Source: Lachancea dasiensis
Lineage: Eukaryota; Ascomycota; Saccharomycetes; Saccharomycetales; Saccharomycetaceae
Assembly (NCBI GenBank): GCA_900074725.1
Contig: LT598454.1
Coordinates: 192,854-256,853 of the forward strand
Length of the DNA stretch: 64,000 nucleotides
Direction: 5' to 3'
Shown here: positions 1-8,771 of the stretch, piece by piece
Layout: every line of letters starts with the position of its first letter
Position numbering within the stretch: position 1 is the first letter of the stretch
Made by a program: the position numbers and the translations under genes
Notes under the pieces: model-generated
The model's input: only the letters and a program-made list of their open reading frames with translations
The model's database searches: none
What the model was told of the DNA's origin: nothing

Positions 1-976
1 CACTCACATCCGCGAATTGCTGGCTAGCCGCAACGCTACTGTCGGCAGCTTCGGCGTCAAAACCGGGGCTGTAAACCGAACACCATTGGTTTTCCAAAAC
101 GTGTGTGTAGATGGCCTTTGTTTCCGGGGAAAGCGAATCTAACAGTGGCACATTGACATTGTACAGCTGTGTATCCGGATGCCAGTTCTCCAACAAGTGT
201 TCGATGACGCGGCAGCTCTGTTCTGATGCCCTGCTCATAATGCCATCATCAACGTATTTGAGACCATCGAAATACGCCCACGACAGCGCAACAGAGCGCA
301 TCCCAGTGGAAATGACAGCTTCCATCGCCGCCCCGATAGTGCCGCTGGACGTCATATACGCGGCTGAAGAATTGCGGCCCACATTGGGGCCCGAGACGAC
401 CAGATCAAACTGGTGAGTGGTCAAATGGTGGAGCCCGATGTCTGTAGCGGTGGCAGGTGTTCCGTCCACCAGGCAGAACTCAACCGCGTCAGAAGTGATA
501 TTCTTGTTCGATACGCAAGGAAGACGCGCGCCATGCATGGAACGTTGGGGCTGCAGATACGGGCCCAACAGAACGTCGTCGGACGCGTCCCGGCCCATGT
601 ACGCAAATCGGACGTGAGCGTCCTGGCCAACAAAGATGGCTTTCCCAATCCACGACCGCTGCTGGTCGGGCACGCACACGGTGAGGTGCCAGTCGGGTCT
701 GGTTTTCAGGATGTGCTGGATAAAATGGCGAATGTACGGCGAAGACCTGGCATCTGGCGGACCGTCATCGTTGGTGAGCTGGACATATGCTGTTAGAACA
801 AACTGAGAGTGGGGTGGGTTTCACAGAGCACCGGGCGCGGCCAGGCCCCGACGTTGTTGTGAGTTGTGCTGTGTCTTCCCCTTAATGAAAACGAGGACGT
901 CTCAAATGACCCGTCCTGGAACAGGAAGAGGGCGAACGAGGCACCTGAGGCCGTTGAGACATACGAAGATGTGCAT
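1..976 (-). CDS. PBY1: Pby1, SurE-like / tubulin-tyrosine-ligase-like P-body protein (N-terminal part, spliced)
   Basis: The minus strand encodes about 263 residues of a SurE-type phosphatase domain and runs off the window start. The reading frame through 778-2 has no usable ATG of its own. Upstream, complement 976-965 encodes MHIF directly followed by GTATGT (964-959). A TTCTAAC branch point (complement 798-792) and a CAG acceptor (781-779) lead into LTNDDGPP. Splicing gives MHIFLTNDDGPP, which matches the start of the family (S. cerevisiae begins MRVLISNDDGP with no intron, from memory). The intron is 186 bp and the branch-to-acceptor distance about 13 nt. Conserved blocks include NDDGPPD, SGPNVGRNSSAAY and SSGTIGAAMEA. 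The C-terminal ATP-grasp/ligase half lies outside. Pby1 is known to bind the decapping enzyme and locate to P-bodies. It is divergent from TIM12. Confidence 0.9.
779..964 (-). other. PBY1 intron 1 (186 bp) after a 12-nt coding exon
   Basis: On the minus strand the intron begins GTATGT and ends TTCTAAC, 13 nt, CAG. Removing it joins the first four codons to the NDDG core in frame. Without it an in-frame TGA precedes the core and no ATG is available. Confidence 0.85.
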
Positions 977-1269
977 TGCGGTGGAAGGAGCGGGAAGTAA
1001 CCACTGTAAGCCCGCGATGTGTTGCTTGCTTGCTTGGACGGAAAAGGTATGTTGAAATTGGACCTTTGATTTTCGTCCTGGGCCTCCATCATCACCGGCA
1101 CGACGATCATCTGCTCGCATCCTCGTCACCTGGTGAAAAATTTTGGCCGGCCAAAGTAACAAATAACCAATGTACATTGGCCAGGGCATCGATCCACACT
1201 TACGTGCACTTACGTGGCAGCACCCAGCGAGGAAACCCGGGTCCCAGCGTGTGCATGTTTACGTGAACC
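977..1269. promoter_or_regulatory. Divergent PBY1 / TIM12 intergenic region
   Basis: A 293-bp gap between two divergently transcribed genes, presumably holding both promoters. I see no RNA gene or repeat and no motif I would name with confidence. In S. cerevisiae the acid phosphatase genes PHO5 and PHO3 lie between these two genes; none is present here. Confidence 0.5.
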
Positions 1270-1563
1270 ATGTCGATGTTTATGAACCCATATGCTTCGC
1301 AAGAAGTCAACGAACAAAGACTGGAGATGGCGCAGGTCCAGTTTGACGCGATGTCCATCTCCTTCAACACCATGCTCCGCGGGTGCATGCAGAAGTGCAT
1401 ACCGCACGAGTACGGCGAGGCAGACCTGAACAAGGGCGAGATGAGCTGCGTCGACAGGTGTGTGGCCAAGATACACATGGCGAACCGGCTGGTGGGCGGC
1501 CTGGCCCAAGCCCGCAATGTGGGTCCCGACCACCTGCGACACTACGACCAGTTCAAGCGGTAG
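1270..1563 (+). CDS. TIM12: Tim12, small Tim of the TIM22 complex
   Basis: A 97-residue protein with the twin CX3C signature of small Tims: C39-X3-C43 and C60-X3-C64, separated by 16 residues. The blocks QVQFDAM, CIPHEYGEADLNKGE and CVDRCVAKIHMANRLVGG match Tim12 (Mrs5) rather than Tim9 or Tim10. Tim12 sits on the outer face of the mitochondrial inner membrane and docks the Tim9-Tim10 chaperone onto the TIM22 carrier translocase, which inserts proteins such as the ADP/ATP carrier encoded near 35 kb. It is slightly shorter than the S. cerevisiae protein (about 109 residues). Position between PBY1 and NHP6 agrees with YBR091C. The start is the first in-frame ATG; nearby ATGs at codons 3 and 5 make the exact start slightly uncertain. 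Confidence 0.93.
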   Translation: MSMFMNPYASQEVNEQRLEMAQVQFDAMSISFNTMLRGCMQKCIPHEYGEADLNKGEMSCVDRCVAKIHMANRLVGGLAQARNVGPDHLRHYDQFKR

Positions 1564-1909
1564 CCCCGGCCGCGACTGTCCCACGACAGCGCACCTGGCG
1601 GCGCCACGTGACGAGTACCCCGAGCGCCTCCTCCGCGAGTACTCTTTCCCTCTCCCGTTTTCGGTGACCGCTCTCGTGGTTACCCGGTCGCTGGTTTTGC
1701 GCACTTTTCCCCGTGGCTGTCTTTCCAGGCGGCCTTAGATATTTTTTCTCTATGTAGGACCATACAAAAGCTCAACACATAGTAAAGTTGGAACCCCCCT
1801 CCCATATAAGGAACTACTCACTACTATAGTGTATCGCCCATAGAAAAACCCTACACAGTACAAAGTTACAAAGTTTAGGTGATTTAATTTTTTTCTAGTA
1901 TGTTACAGA

Positions 1910-1926
1910 ACACACACACACACACA
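1910..1926. repeat. (AC)n microsatellite
   Basis: About eight uninterrupted AC dinucleotides just downstream of the proposed NHP6 intron donor. Confidence 0.9.
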
Positions 1927-2085
1927 GACAAAAAGGCGCGCTATGAGCAGTTTCTCGAGCCGACACACGCTGTAAAGACCAGGACCCAACGCCACCGGTG
2001 CTCGTCGAGCTGGGAGGGGTACCAGAAAAAAAGGAGCTAGCGCAAAAAGCGGGCCTCCCGAAAATGCGGGCGGTCACGAGACATC

Positions 2086-2167
2086 CACGTGACCGGGGCG
2101 AGGGGGCGTTACCCTCCCGACGCGACCGCAGTCCCGCAGTCCCGCTGGACCACGTGCGGACCACGTG
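2086..2167. promoter_or_regulatory. Three CACGTG E-boxes upstream of NHP6
   Basis: CACGTG occurs at 2086-2091, 2151-2156 and 2162-2167, followed by a very GC-rich stretch to about 2235. CACGTG is the core bound by Cbf1, Pho4 and related bHLH factors. These sites lie 270-355 bp upstream of the NHP6 ATG, a usual distance for a yeast promoter, although they fall inside the proposed leader intron. Confidence 0.5.
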
Positions 2168-2439
2168 GCATGCGCGGGGCCGGGCCCGGGGCCCGAGGCC
2201 CGAGGCCCGGGTTCGAGGCTCGCGGGCGGCGGATACTGCGCCCGTCCTTAATTTTTTTTCGCGACGCGCTCCTGCTCTCACACGACAACAAAACAACAAA
2301 TAAATAGCCACGCTCGCTACGTTGTGGTTTGGCCTCTTTTCCTCTCCTGCCAAGCACCGCCTTTGTCAAGCAAGACACCGTTGTACTAACAAGTTCTCAC
2401 CTTTGCTTGAGCAGGTCTCACTTATATCCAGCGCCCGCA

Positions 2440-2721
2440 ATGTCAGCCCCCAGAGAAACCAGAAAGAAGACCACTAGAAGAAAGAAGGACCCAAACGCCC
2501 CTAAGAGAGCCCTTTCCGCGTACATGTTCTTTGCCAACGAAAACAGAGACATTGTGCGCGCGGAGAACCCGGGCGTGACGTTTGGCCAAGTCGGCCGCAT
2601 TCTGGGCGAAAAATGGAAGGCCCTGACGGACGACGAAAAGGTCCCTTACGAATCCAAGGCCGAGGCCGACAAGAAGAGATACGAGTCCGAGAAGGAACTG
2701 TACAATGCCACCAAGGCCTAG
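2440..2721 (+). CDS. NHP6: Nhp6, HMG-box nucleosome-interacting protein
   Basis: A 93-residue protein, the same length as S. cerevisiae Nhp6A. A basic N-terminal arm ([18 protein letters not shown]) precedes a single HMG box covering roughly residues 20-90, with the hallmark [25 protein letters not shown] and [13 protein letters not shown] blocks. Nhp6 bends DNA without sequence specificity and, with Spt16-Pob3 (FACT), reorganises nucleosomes; it also acts at Pol II and Pol III promoters. The ATG at 2440 is chosen because it gives the exact family length and N-terminus; an in-frame extension upstream to 2329 lies in leader sequence and carries no conserved residues. One copy here corresponds to the NHP6A/NHP6B pair. 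Codon use is strongly biased, as expected for an abundant protein. Confidence 0.96.
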   Translation: MSAPRETRKKTTRRKKDPNAPKRALSAYMFFANENRDIVRAENPGVTFGQVGRILGEKWKALTDDEKVPYESKAEADKKRYESEKELYNATKA

Positions 2722-3451
2722 CGGGCTCGGCTTGACGTCGCGCCCAGCAGACCCTCGAGAAGTCTGGTTGTACTATTTTCCCCCCAACTAACAAAAAACC
2801 CGTCTCCCCAAAATTAAAAAAAAAAACACAGAAAGAATGAAAAATTCCTGACGACTCTTCTTTATTGTATACTTCCCCCCGGCTTCCCCCTCCCACGATT
2901 CGTCGTTTTTCTCGTCTGGGACCGACTCTTATGGCTATGGTTTCTTGGGCCGCCTAAACCCGCAGGCCCCGGTTTGTAAGATTACTAAAAAGATGGTAGA
3001 TTTGGCACCCACCAGTCGGTGGGCTTTTAGTCCCTGTAGTACGCATCTACATATACATATATTTGCACATACGTGTGTGTACGTTTGCCCATACAATAGC
3101 TACCACTTCTTACCGGTCTGCGCTGAGGCTCCCGTGGCCATCGGCCACTCGAAGCGAGGTCTTGGACCACGTGATCCGGAAGTGTTTCCGTATGAGGCGA
3201 GCAACGCGTGAACTGGTTTCATTTTTTTTTATATTATTTTTTCCCCTCCACTTGACGCGTCGCGGACGCGACATCCTATAAGAGTCGTTCGTTCCCAGAA
3301 ATTGGAAGTGGTTCCTTTGACACTTGCACCATTCTTCAACGCAAGGTTAACCTGAACAAAAGCCCCCACTGGACTAGTACTTAGCCCGCAGTAGCGCCCA
3401 TCTTTGCTGAAAGTTTGATATCAGCACCACCAATCCCCGCAATCTCCAAAA
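2722..3451. promoter_or_regulatory. POL30 promoter with MluI cell-cycle boxes
   Basis: Two perfect MCB elements, ACGCGT, lie at 3204-3209 and 3255-3260, with a related GACGCGA at 3265-3271, roughly 185-250 bp upstream of the POL30 ATG. ACGCGT is bound by MBF (Mbp1-Swi6) and gives G1/S expression of replication genes. A CACGTG lies near 3168. The first 250 bp contain the NHP6 3' UTR, including a run of A and T. Confidence 0.75.
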
Positions 3452-4228
3452 ATGCTAGAAGGTAAGTTCGAAGAAGCCAGCTTGTTCAAAAAAATCATCG
3501 ACTCCTTTAAAGACTGTGTCCAGTTGGTCAACTTCAACTGTAACGAACACGGAATCGCGGCCCAGGCCGTGGACGACTCGCGTGTGCTTCTGGTGTCGCT
3601 GTCCATTGGCACAGAGTCGTTCCAGGAATTCAGATGCGACAGAGGCGTCACTCTGGGCGTGGACTTGTCGTCACTTTCCAAGATCCTGCGGTGCGGGAAC
3701 AACAACGACAACCTGACTTTGATTGCCGATGACACCCCAGACTCCGTTCTGCTGCTGTTTGAAGACACCAAGAAGGATCGCATCAGCGAGTACTCGCTGA
3801 AGCTTATGGATATCGACGCTGATTTCTTGGACATCGAGGGCATGCAGTACGACACAACCATCACCATGCCGTCGGCCGAATTTGCCAAGGTCGTTCGCGA
3901 TCTGAACCAATTGAGCGATTCCCTCAACATCTTGGTCACCAAGGACACCGTCAAATTTGTCGCAGAAGGCGACATCGGTTCCGGATCCGTTATTGTCAAG
4001 CCTCACACCGATATGGACAAGCCTCTCGAGAGCGTAAAAGTCGAGCTCGACAAGCCTGTGGACCTCACGTTCGGCTCTAAGTATCTGCTGGACATCATCA
4101 AAGGTGCTGGTCTCGCCGAACAGATCACCATAAAGCTTTCGGCGGAGACGCCTGCTTTGTTTGAATTTGGCCTGCAGAGCGGGTACTTGCAGTTCTTTCT
4201 AGCTCCGAAATTCAACGAAGAAGAGTGA
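3452..4228 (+). CDS. POL30: PCNA, DNA sliding clamp
   Basis: A 258-residue PCNA, the canonical length, beginning MLEGKFEEASLFKKIID and ending LAPKFNEEE. The clamp forms a homotrimeric ring that is loaded by RFC (whose Rfc5 subunit is encoded at 13.6-14.7 kb) and tethers DNA polymerases and repair factors. The centre loop DSRVLLVSL, the interdomain connector near residues 118-134 and the C-terminal APKF docking segment are intact. Lys164, the ubiquitin/SUMO switch of post-replication repair, is present in VTK164D. Position 127, a lysine within LKIE in S. cerevisiae and its second SUMO site, is aspartate here (FLD127IEG), so that motif is absent. Upstream MCB elements suggest MBF-controlled G1/S expression. 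Confidence 0.97.
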   Translation: MLEGKFEEASLFKKIIDSFKDCVQLVNFNCNEHGIAAQAVDDSRVLLVSLSIGTESFQEFRCDRGVTLGVDLSSLSKILRCGNNNDNLTLIADDTPDSVLLLFEDTKKDRISEYSLKLMDIDADFLDIEGMQYDTTITMPSAEFAKVVRDLNQLSDSLNILVTKDTVKFVAEGDIGSGSVIVKPHTDMDKPLESVKVELDKPVDLTFGSKYLLDIIKGAGLAEQITIKLSAETPALFEFGLQSGYLQFFLAPKFNEEE

Positions 4229-4341
4229 AGAGGCCGAAAAACCCGCTTTATGCTCTCCTAAGAGCTCCTCCAATTGTACATTAAGTTTTACACACCTCTA
4301 CTTTACATAGATAAGGATCTATTCGCATTTTCCATCCTTTT

Positions 4342-4872
4342 TCACCCCAGCCCCAAAGCTGTTTCCGGCTGCAACAGAAACGTCGAGCGCGTGCAGCTCT
4401 TCTCTGTGAGGGGTAAGATCAACTTAAAAGCGTCGCCTTGGTTCAAATAATACCGGAACATCCTTTTCAACCTAATAAATCCGAACCCTTCGTAAAGGCT
4501 CAATGCCGTGGTATTTTCCACCTCCGTCTCCAGCATAACCTCGTCACACCCTAACGTCTGCATCTTCTCGATGGCAATAGCCACCAACTCTTTGGCAATT
4601 CCGCGCCTACGGAATTGCTGTGCAACGGCCAACATACCGATATATCCTCGCAGTCTTGCACCTCGATGTTCCTCGTATTTGCACACTACGCATCCAACCG
4701 GGTCTCTTTCATTCTCCTCAAAAGCCAAATAGCATAACTGCGGCCACTGGTTCAGGAAATATCGATACACGTACACGGAATATGGCTCACTCAGATCGGC
4801 GTCTATGAGCCGTTGTACATGTTTCAGTTCTTCCACGCTTGAAGAATCAAGTAGTCTATAGGAAAGACTCAT
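4342..4872 (-). CDS. MAK3: Mak3 (Naa30), catalytic subunit of N-terminal acetyltransferase NatC
   Basis: A 176-residue GNAT-fold acetyltransferase. The blocks DADLSEPYSVYVYRYFLNQW, RLRGYIGMLAV with RRRGIAKELV (the acetyl-CoA pyrophosphate loop, R/Q-x-x-G-x-A/G), LETEVENTTALSLYEGFGFIR and FRYYLNQGDAFKLILPL match Mak3 closely. NatC acetylates N-termini beginning Met-Leu, Met-Ile, Met-Phe and Met-Trp; in S. cerevisiae this includes the L-A virus coat protein, hence the name. The start at 4872 (MSLSYRLLD) gives the family length of about 176; an in-frame ATG 19 codons upstream would add a non-conserved extension. It is the first gene of a YPR051-YPR047 block and is divergent from ATG11. Confidence 0.95.
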   Translation of the reverse strand: MSLSYRLLDSSSVEELKHVQRLIDADLSEPYSVYVYRYFLNQWPQLCYLAFEENERDPVGCVVCKYEEHRGARLRGYIGMLAVAQQFRRRGIAKELVAIAIEKMQTLGCDEVMLETEVENTTALSLYEGFGFIRLKRMFRYYLNQGDAFKLILPLTEKSCTRSTFLLQPETALGLG

Positions 4873-5259
4873 GCGGAAAACTTGCAACCTAAATGATACA
4901 CTGATAAAATCCAGTTCAAATACCTCCACCGGGTCGTTACTATTGGTACATCAAGAACTGTATATTGGTAATTGAAATGACCTTTAACGTGAATGTAACT
5001 CGATGTTCAAAGCGGGTAACCTTTTTTCAAGAATTAGTGTCAAAGTTCCCTGCTCATTAAGGCATGTAATCAAGCATTCATTAGTTAGCTCATCTGATAG
5101 CTAATTCAAGACAAAAAGTTCAAAAGTCCACCCTCATCTCTGGCGTTTTCCACTTCCCAGGCGAAGGCGAAACGAACCCAAACGTTTACGTTTCATCAGG
5201 GTCTCAGGTAGGCTCTACCTATACTATTCAGGGTCTTTTGAAAGTATAGCATCGGCATC
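4873..5259. promoter_or_regulatory. Divergent MAK3 / ATG11 intergenic region
   Basis: A 387-bp gap between divergent genes, presumably a bidirectional promoter. I recognise no strong factor site, RNA gene or repeat. Confidence 0.4.
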
Positions 5260-8200
5260 ATGACAGACCACGCTGCAACTGTTTATAATGCTATTACAGG
5301 TGGTTGTTTAGAAACTAACTTGCGACTTTTTGTGACGGTAGAAGACTTCAAAAGGTTTGTGGCACAGCAGCTTGCTATTCCCTTAGAACACATCTTCATA
5401 TTGTTGCCGTATGGGGCGAAGCTGAAAAAGACCACTTTTCTCAATTGCGTGCGAGAAGGTACCAAGTGCGAATTCTACGTTTTTGATCGAAGGCTATTCT
5501 CCTTCGCTCAAGATTTAGACGCAGCAGAGTTAACCCATCAGTCGGAAGAAATTCGAGAACTCCTCACTAGGGTAACGCAAGGTGGCCCTGGTGGGCAGGT
5601 CACGCTCATAAAGCCGGTTACTTCACCTCTTCTAGAGATCAATAACATTTCGGCAAGCTTCAATTACCGGAAGGCTGTCACCATGCTCACCACCAACATG
5701 GGCTGGCTCAGCGCCCTCGAAATCGACGCACATTATTTTCACTCGATAATTCACAAAACCCTGCGCGAAATCCAGATAATATTCCAATGTTTTACGATAT
5801 GTTCTCAATACTTGAAACTATACTGCTATGACATCGAAAAGCTTTACAACTCTAATTTAGAGTTTCTCAATCAACTTACCAATGAAAGCAATGCACATCA
5901 ATGGCAGACTGTGTATGACACTGTGCTCAGCAGGCTGAGTACTGTGAATAACGAGAAGGAGACCAACTTGAGCCAGTTCCTGCGAAAAGAGGATCTCGAA
6001 CATGATTATGACAACCTAATGAACGTTAACAAGTCAGTTACTGCCAAACTGCGGCTGGTGAAAGATGAAATCAACGATAACTATCAGAAAAGGCAAAATC
6101 TTTCTAAAAAGGTACAAGAGTTAAAAAGTCTATTTGATCAGTCGCCAACTAAGTATGACATGGAAAACAACATGATCCAAAAGTTCAAAGAAATGACATC
6201 TGAACTCAAGAAGGCTACACACGAGACGCTAGCATTAACTTCAGATGAGTTCACGGAAGACATGTTATTGCAACTCTCTCAAAAAATTTCCCACGACAAG
6301 AACTCAACAATTTCTAACCTTTTCACCATAGCACAATCCCTTTTTTCACAGGCCGAGCAATCCTTAGAGAAAAAGAGGGAGCTACAGGAACAGATCGTAA
6401 ATCTTCTGGGCCAGACGGCAATAGTACAAGTGCAGATCCTGGAAGTGAAGAAAGTGCTGCTTAAAGATTGCAACCAACAGTTAGAGAGTCTACAGGCGTC
6501 TGAACTTAAATTATCTCAGGTAGAAGATCTGCCTCTTCTCTACGGCCTGTACCTGATCGAGAAACTGAGGAGAAAAAATTGGTTTTTGCAAGTGACAAGG
6601 CTGGACAACAAATTAACCGAAGAGTTCAAAATGGTAAGAGATGCTGAGGAGATCCACAGGGAAAAATGGAGTAGCAGCTTCAATCAAATAGCAACGTGGT
6701 TAGAAATTCCGAACGATGATATGAAGGAAATACAAAAATACCAAACATTCGATTCCAAAAAACTTCCAGAATCTGAGCATCTCAACATAACCAGCGAGAA
6801 AATCAATCTGTACTTGTCCAAACTTTCTTCACAAAAATTTGGTTCTGATGTAGTTTCTTTGCTTCAAAAAAATTTGGAATCTGCTAAATCCATGAAAGTT
6901 ACGCTAAGGTCTTCCTCGGGCTCCGCACGAACTCCCAATTTTGATTCCGACGTTGTTAAGGGCTATCAACAAAGAATTAAAAAACTGGAATCTCTACTTC
7001 ATGACGCAAAATATTCAAACATCAACTCTTGGCCCTCTGGCATTTTGAAACAAACAAAGTGGACAGCTTTTGAGAATAATGTTCCTCCTGTTAATGTGCG
7101 AATGTCAACCTTTTTTGATGAAAAAAGAGAGTTTATTGAGTCGTCACATGTAGATTCGCTTGGGATTGGTACCGCTGATTTTGTCAAGCTACAAAAAGAA
7201 CTAGAAGACCGCGAGGCCGAGCTTAAATCAGCCCAAGACGAATGCAAAAGGCTGCGATCACAGGCCTTCGACTTTGAAGATGAGCAAAATGCGTATCGTG
7301 AGACCTTGTCCGCTTTAAATAATGAGCTTTCGAAGCTCACCTCCGAAAATGAAGGACGTTGCCACAAACAAGAATCAGATTTTGCAGAATTGAAGGCCCA
7401 TCTTGCTACTGTAACAAATATCAATTCTTCTTTGGTAAATGAGAACGACGATTGGAAAGGGAAGTTCAGCACCGAAAAACTCACAAAGGAGGAATTACTC
7501 TCTAATATAACTAGGCTCGAGAGTAATTTTGAAGGCGAGAGGATCCAGTTTCTAAGAGACATAAGTGAATTGCAAAAAGAAGTCTCCGCATTGAAACTTT
7601 CCAACGAAGAGCTGGTAACGAAAAATGAAACAATGGTAACTGACAATAGGAAGTCAATGGAAAACTCAAATTCGCACGATCTTCTTAAGGTAAGTTGGGA
7701 CATGATGTCAAAACTTTTTGACGTTTTCAGAAGCGATATATTCATTCTGGAGAATATAGGTCTTCTTCTAACAAGTGATGAACACAAGCAGTTTCAGATC
7801 ACTCGAGTAAAAGGGCTTCGCAAAGGAATGGCACAAAGTGATATTTTGGAAAGTGCAGTTGAATTAAAAAGTCCGACCAGCATAAAAAGTACTGTTTTCC
7901 AAGAAGTAAAGTCGATTTTTGAAGCGTCTCACACTTTTGATGATCCCAGCGCATTAATAAACCTCCTTGCTACCATAGGGAAGCTTTCCGGAAGTAACCT
8001 TTATCAAACGTCGGTTATAAAAAGATTTAAAGATATCGAGGCGCTCGCTAAGAAGTTGACCAAAGAAAACAAGCTTAAGCGAGGGGTGCTCGACTCCTAT
8101 CAAAGAGAAAAAATCACCATCAAGAACTTCCAAATCGGAGACATGGCACTCTTTTTGCCCACAAGAGATGTCCCTGAATCGATCTCTTCTTCAGTATCTT

Positions 8201-8547
8201 CGCTGGCTTCTTCGTTCTCCTCCGTTGACCTCTCGACTCCGCCGCCCCCAGGGTTTTCTATCTCCCATCAAGGAGATAAGGACTATGGTCAGGGGAAAGG
8301 CAAACGAGATTTGAATGGAGCATACAAAGTCACTCCTTGGGCCGCTTTTACTGCCTTTGATGAATCTACTAGATATTTTTTGAAGGACAATCAAAAATTC
8401 ACAGTTGATAGGGACTGGTTTGTGGGAAAGATCACTTCTGTTGAGAAAAAAATTGCCAGCGACTCAGCTTCAAATCCATTCAAACTACCGAAGGGCACAG
8501 TTTGGGTCCAGGTTACAGCCGACTTTGTGACGGGAAAGAATGTATAA
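5260..8547 (+). CDS. ATG11: Atg11, scaffold for selective autophagy
   Basis: A 1095-residue protein, slightly shorter than S. cerevisiae Atg11 (about 1178). The N-terminus resembles the family (NAITGGCLETNLRLFV, LLPYGAKLKK, FYVFDRRLF), followed by TTNMGWLSALEIDAHYF near residues 145-160 and QYLKLYCYDIEKLYNSN. The middle is dominated by coiled-coil segments, notably residues about 640-790. A Ser-rich linker and LSTPPPP stretch near residues 975-1000 precede the conserved C-terminal Atg11 domain, with PWAAFTAFDESTRYFLK and PKGTVWVQVTADFV. Atg11 binds cargo receptors such as Atg19 and Atg32 through its C-terminus and recruits Atg1 for the Cvt pathway, pexophagy and mitophagy. It converges on TAH18. 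Confidence 0.95.
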   Translation: MTDHAATVYNAITGGCLETNLRLFVTVEDFKRFVAQQLAIPLEHIFILLPYGAKLKKTTFLNCVREGTKCEFYVFDRRLFSFAQDLDAAELTHQSEEIRELLTRVTQGGPGGQVTLIKPVTSPLLEINNISASFNYRKAVTMLTTNMGWLSALEIDAHYFHSIIHKTLREIQIIFQCFTICSQYLKLYCYDIEKLYNSNLEFLNQLTNESNAHQWQTVYDTVLSRLSTVNNEKETNLSQFLRKEDLEHDYDNLMNVNKSVTAKLRLVKDEINDNYQKRQNLSKKVQELKSLFDQSPTKYDMENNMIQKFKEMTSELKKATHETLALTSDEFTEDMLLQLSQKISHDKNSTISNLFTIAQSLFSQAEQSLEKKRELQEQIVNLLGQTAIVQVQILEVKKVLLKDCNQQLESLQASELKLSQVEDLPLLYGLYLIEKLRRKNWFLQVTRLDNKLTEEFKMVRDAEEIHREKWSSSFNQIATWLEIPNDDMKEIQKYQTFDSKKLPESEHLNITSEKINLYLSKLSSQKFGSDVVSLLQKNLESAKSMKVTLRSSSGSARTPNFDSDVVKGYQQRIKKLESLLHDAKYSNINSWPSGILKQTKWTAFENNVPPVNVRMSTFFDEKREFIESSHVDSLGIGTADFVKLQKELEDREAELKSAQDECKRLRSQAFDFEDEQNAYRETLSALNNELSKLTSENEGRCHKQESDFAELKAHLATVTNINSSLVNENDDWKGKFSTEKLTKEELLSNITRLESNFEGERIQFLRDISELQKEVSALKLSNEELVTKNETMVTDNRKSMENSNSHDLLKVSWDMMSKLFDVFRSDIFILENIGLLLTSDEHKQFQITRVKGLRKGMAQSDILESAVELKSPTSIKSTVFQEVKSIFEASHTFDDPSALINLLATIGKLSGSNLYQTSVIKRFKDIEALAKKLTKENKLKRGVLDSYQREKITIKNFQIGDMALFLPTRDVPESISSSVSSLASSFSSVDLSTPPPPGFSISHQGDKDYGQGKGKRDLNGAYKVTPWAAFTAFDESTRYFLKDNQKFTVDRDWFVGKITSVEKKIASDSASNPFKLPKGTVWVQVTADFVTGKNV

Positions 8548-8771
8548 ACAATGCAGTTGCGAGGTAAATAAGACTAAGGGTACACAGAATTACAAATTCA
8601 ATTTTGATCCTCCATTGCACATAATTGGTGATCGTATTGGGCAACAAGAATTCTGTTAGCTGGTCCTTGTTGAATACTTGAGTTCATGAACTACTTAGTA
8701 AAACTTTTAAATTGTAAGATGAATATATCAAACATTAATTGGCAAATGCAACTCGGATTACTAAAGGAGGC

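Larger units (their letters stand above)
1898..2414 (+). other. Probable 5'-UTR intron of NHP6
   Basis: GTATGT at 1898-1903 is followed, 480 bp later, by a perfect TACTAAC (2383-2389) and a CAG acceptor at 2412-2414, 25 nt upstream of the NHP6 ATG. A TATA-like sequence near 1803 could drive transcription upstream of it. S. cerevisiae NHP6B is reported to have a leader intron (the YBR090C locus), which supports the idea. Against it, the span contains a GC-rich block with three CACGTG sites that look like promoter. The branch and acceptor are convincing; the choice of donor is not. Confidence 0.45.

Noticed and set aside
111-796. Overlapping plus-strand ORFs at the window start
   Set aside because: They are antisense to the PBY1 SurE domain, whose conserved motifs are on the minus strand.
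3008-3023. CCCACC-AGTC-GGTGGG hairpin followed by T-rich sequence, like a bacterial terminator
   Set aside because: The genome is a yeast; such terminators do not act on Pol II genes. No flanking RNA gene is evident, so it is probably chance.
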